This document shows, in pieces, positions 4,271 through 5,324 of a DNA stretch of 5,324 nucleotides. The number at the start of each line of letters is the position of its first letter. Position 1 is the stretch's first letter. The notes below the pieces were generated by a model that did not search any database, was not told the DNA's origin, and saw nothing but the letters and a program-made list of their open reading frames with translations. Made by a program: the position numbers and the translations under genes. The stretch comes from Deltaproteobacteria bacterium (lineage in GTDB: Bacteria; Desulfobacterota; Desulfarculia; Adiutricales; Adiutricaceae), in the NCBI GenBank assembly GCA_031279525.1, contig JAITIH010000074.1, positions 1 to 5,324 of the forward strand, written 5' to 3'.

Positions 4271-5324
4271 TTGGCTTTCCAGATTAACACGATAAAGTAT
4301 AGCGGAAAAATAAACGTAACCCCGCTCGGCACCAAGAACCTAGAACTGGGCGGGCAGGCCGCTTTTCCCTTTTACGACTTTGAGGGAGAGATTCCCCACA
4401 AGCCCAAGCTGGGCATCCAGATTTGGGACATGGACCCAGGCGAGGGCGGCATCAGCGCGCCTTTGGCCAAGGCTTTCGAGGGCGTCATGGGCGACCCGGG
4501 GGCTTGGGCTAAGAAGGCCGTCGAGTACGGAGCCGACCTGGTCTGTCTGACCCTCAAAAGCTCGGACCACAACGACCTGAACACCGGCGTGGCCGAGGCC
4601 GTGGCCGCCACCCAGAAGGTGCTGGACGCCGTCGACGTGCCGGTCATCGTTTTTGGGGTCGACAACAAGGACAAAGACATTGAGACTTTGTCGGCCGTTT
4701 GCGAGAAATTCGCCGGCAAGAACCTCATCGTTGGACCAATAACGGATAAAAACTTCAAGCAGATAGGGGCCCAGGCCCTGGCCTATGGCCACACGGTCAT
4801 AGCTCGTTCCCCCATCGACGTTAACCTGGCTAAGCAGCTTAACATCCTCTTGATGGACTTAGGCATTAAACCCGAGAAGATCCTGATCGACCCCAACACC
4901 GGCGGGCTAGGCTATGGCATGGAATATTGCTACTCCGTCATGGAGCGCTTGGAGGCCGCGGCCCTGCTCCAGTCCGACGACAAGCTCCAGCAGCCCATCA
5001 TCAACATGCTGGGCGAGGAAATCTGGAAGACCAAGGAAGCCAACCAGGCGACCGGGGAGTTTCCGACTTTAGGCGATCAGACCAGCCGGGGAGTCCTCAT
5101 GGAAGTGACTGAGGCCGTCTCCCTAATGGCCGCGGGATCCAGCTTGTTGATCCTCAGCCACCCCGAGTCCTTAAAGCTCGTCCGCTACTACGTCGATCTT
5201 TGGAAAGACGGTGGCGGCGTTAAGGGCGAGGGTTACTTTCAAGTGCCAATTACTCCCATTGACGAGAGTATTATTATAGCGGCCCAGAAGCCGAAGGATT
5301 CGGCCGCCGAGGCCCCGAAGGCCG
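4271..5324 (+). CDS. acsD: Corrinoid iron-sulfur protein small subunit (acetyl-CoA decarbonylase/synthase delta), copy 2, 3' truncated by window
   Basis: This paralogue of the preceding gene has the same expected role of carrying methyl groups with AcsC. I translated it from TTG at 4271 and found no stop in 351 codons up to the window edge. It aligns over its whole core with copy 1 at about 83% identity by hand count, with one single-residue insertion near residue 59 and one single-residue deletion near 121. All family blocks are kept, including IARSPIDVNLAKQLNIL, IDPNTGGLGYGMEY, SVMER and SHPES, so it looks functional. Copy 1 ends VPITPLGNM, while copy 2 reads VPITPIDES and then continues into a tail rich in Ala, Pro, Lys and Glu (from about 334 to the edge), like a flexible linker. 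Whether the tail ends soon or leads to another domain is not visible. Cys272 of copy 1 is Ser here. Confidence 0.94.
   Translation, partial: MAFQINTIKYSGKINVTPLGTKNLELGGQAAFPFYDFEGEIPHKPKLGIQIWDMDPGEGGISAPLAKAFEGVMGDPGAWAKKAVEYGADLVCLTLKSSDHNDLNTGVAEAVAATQKVLDAVDVPVIVFGVDNKDKDIETLSAVCEKFAGKNLIVGPITDKNFKQIGAQALAYGHTVIARSPIDVNLAKQLNILLMDLGIKPEKILIDPNTGGLGYGMEYCYSVMERLEAAALLQSDDKLQQPIINMLGEEIWKTKEANQATGEFPTLGDQTSRGVLMEVTEAVSLMAAGSSLLILSHPESLKLVRYYVDLWKDGGGVKGEGYFQVPITPIDESIIIAAQKPKDSAAEAPKA

Noticed and set aside
4340..4792. Reverse-strand frames inside the second acsD
   Set aside because: They are antisense shadows of acsD. Similar antisense frames occur in copy 1, as expected from GC-rich codon structure.
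1..5324. CRISPR array, transposase or mobile-element ends
   Set aside because: No regularly spaced direct repeats, transposase motifs or paired terminal repeats with target duplications were seen.

Overview
The window holds two unrelated gene blocks on the + strand, separated by about 1 kb without a convincing gene. Coding DNA is GC-rich, while the intergenic DNA is strongly AT-rich in places. The genes are bacterial in style: Shine-Dalgarno sites, GTG and TTG starts, a 4-nt stop/start overlap, and sigma70-like promoters. Two tandem genes for the small subunit of the corrinoid iron-sulfur protein (AcsD) point to a strict anaerobe that uses the Wood-Ljungdahl (reductive acetyl-CoA) pathway, either an acetogen or an autotrophic/syntrophic sulfate-reducer type. 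Desulfobacterota would fit, but the window alone cannot settle the taxon.

Layout. Positions 1-130 may be the basic C-terminal tail of an upstream gene (weak). Positions 131-450 are an AT-rich regulatory region with a near-consensus sigma70 promoter (TCGACA, 17 nt, TATAAT) at 327-355. Positions 451-2174 are a two-gene ABC-2-type exporter operon, an ATPase and a six-helix permease that overlap by GTGA; the cargo is unknown. Positions 2175-2465 are a GC-rich non-coding island full of inverted repeats, starting with a two-tier hairpin that may end the ABC operon. Positions 2466-3200 are mostly AT-rich and non-coding, with a good promoter (TTGACA, 18 nt, GATAAT) at 2624-2653, a palindrome touching its -35 box, and many hairpins. 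If that promoter drives acsD, the transcript has a leader of about 550 nt. The last part of the leader can fold in mutually exclusive ways just before the acsD ribosome site.

Positions 3213-4214 and 4271 to the window end are two acsD paralogues, about 83% identical as proteins by hand alignment. Each starts with TTG behind an identical AGGAGGTGG site. The second carries a C-terminal Ala/Pro/Lys/Glu-rich extension that runs off the window. AcsD pairs with AcsC to carry the methyl group from methyl-tetrahydrofolate to acetyl-CoA synthase. The most interesting points are the tandem acsD pair with its conserved initiation region, the extended second copy, and the long structured leader.
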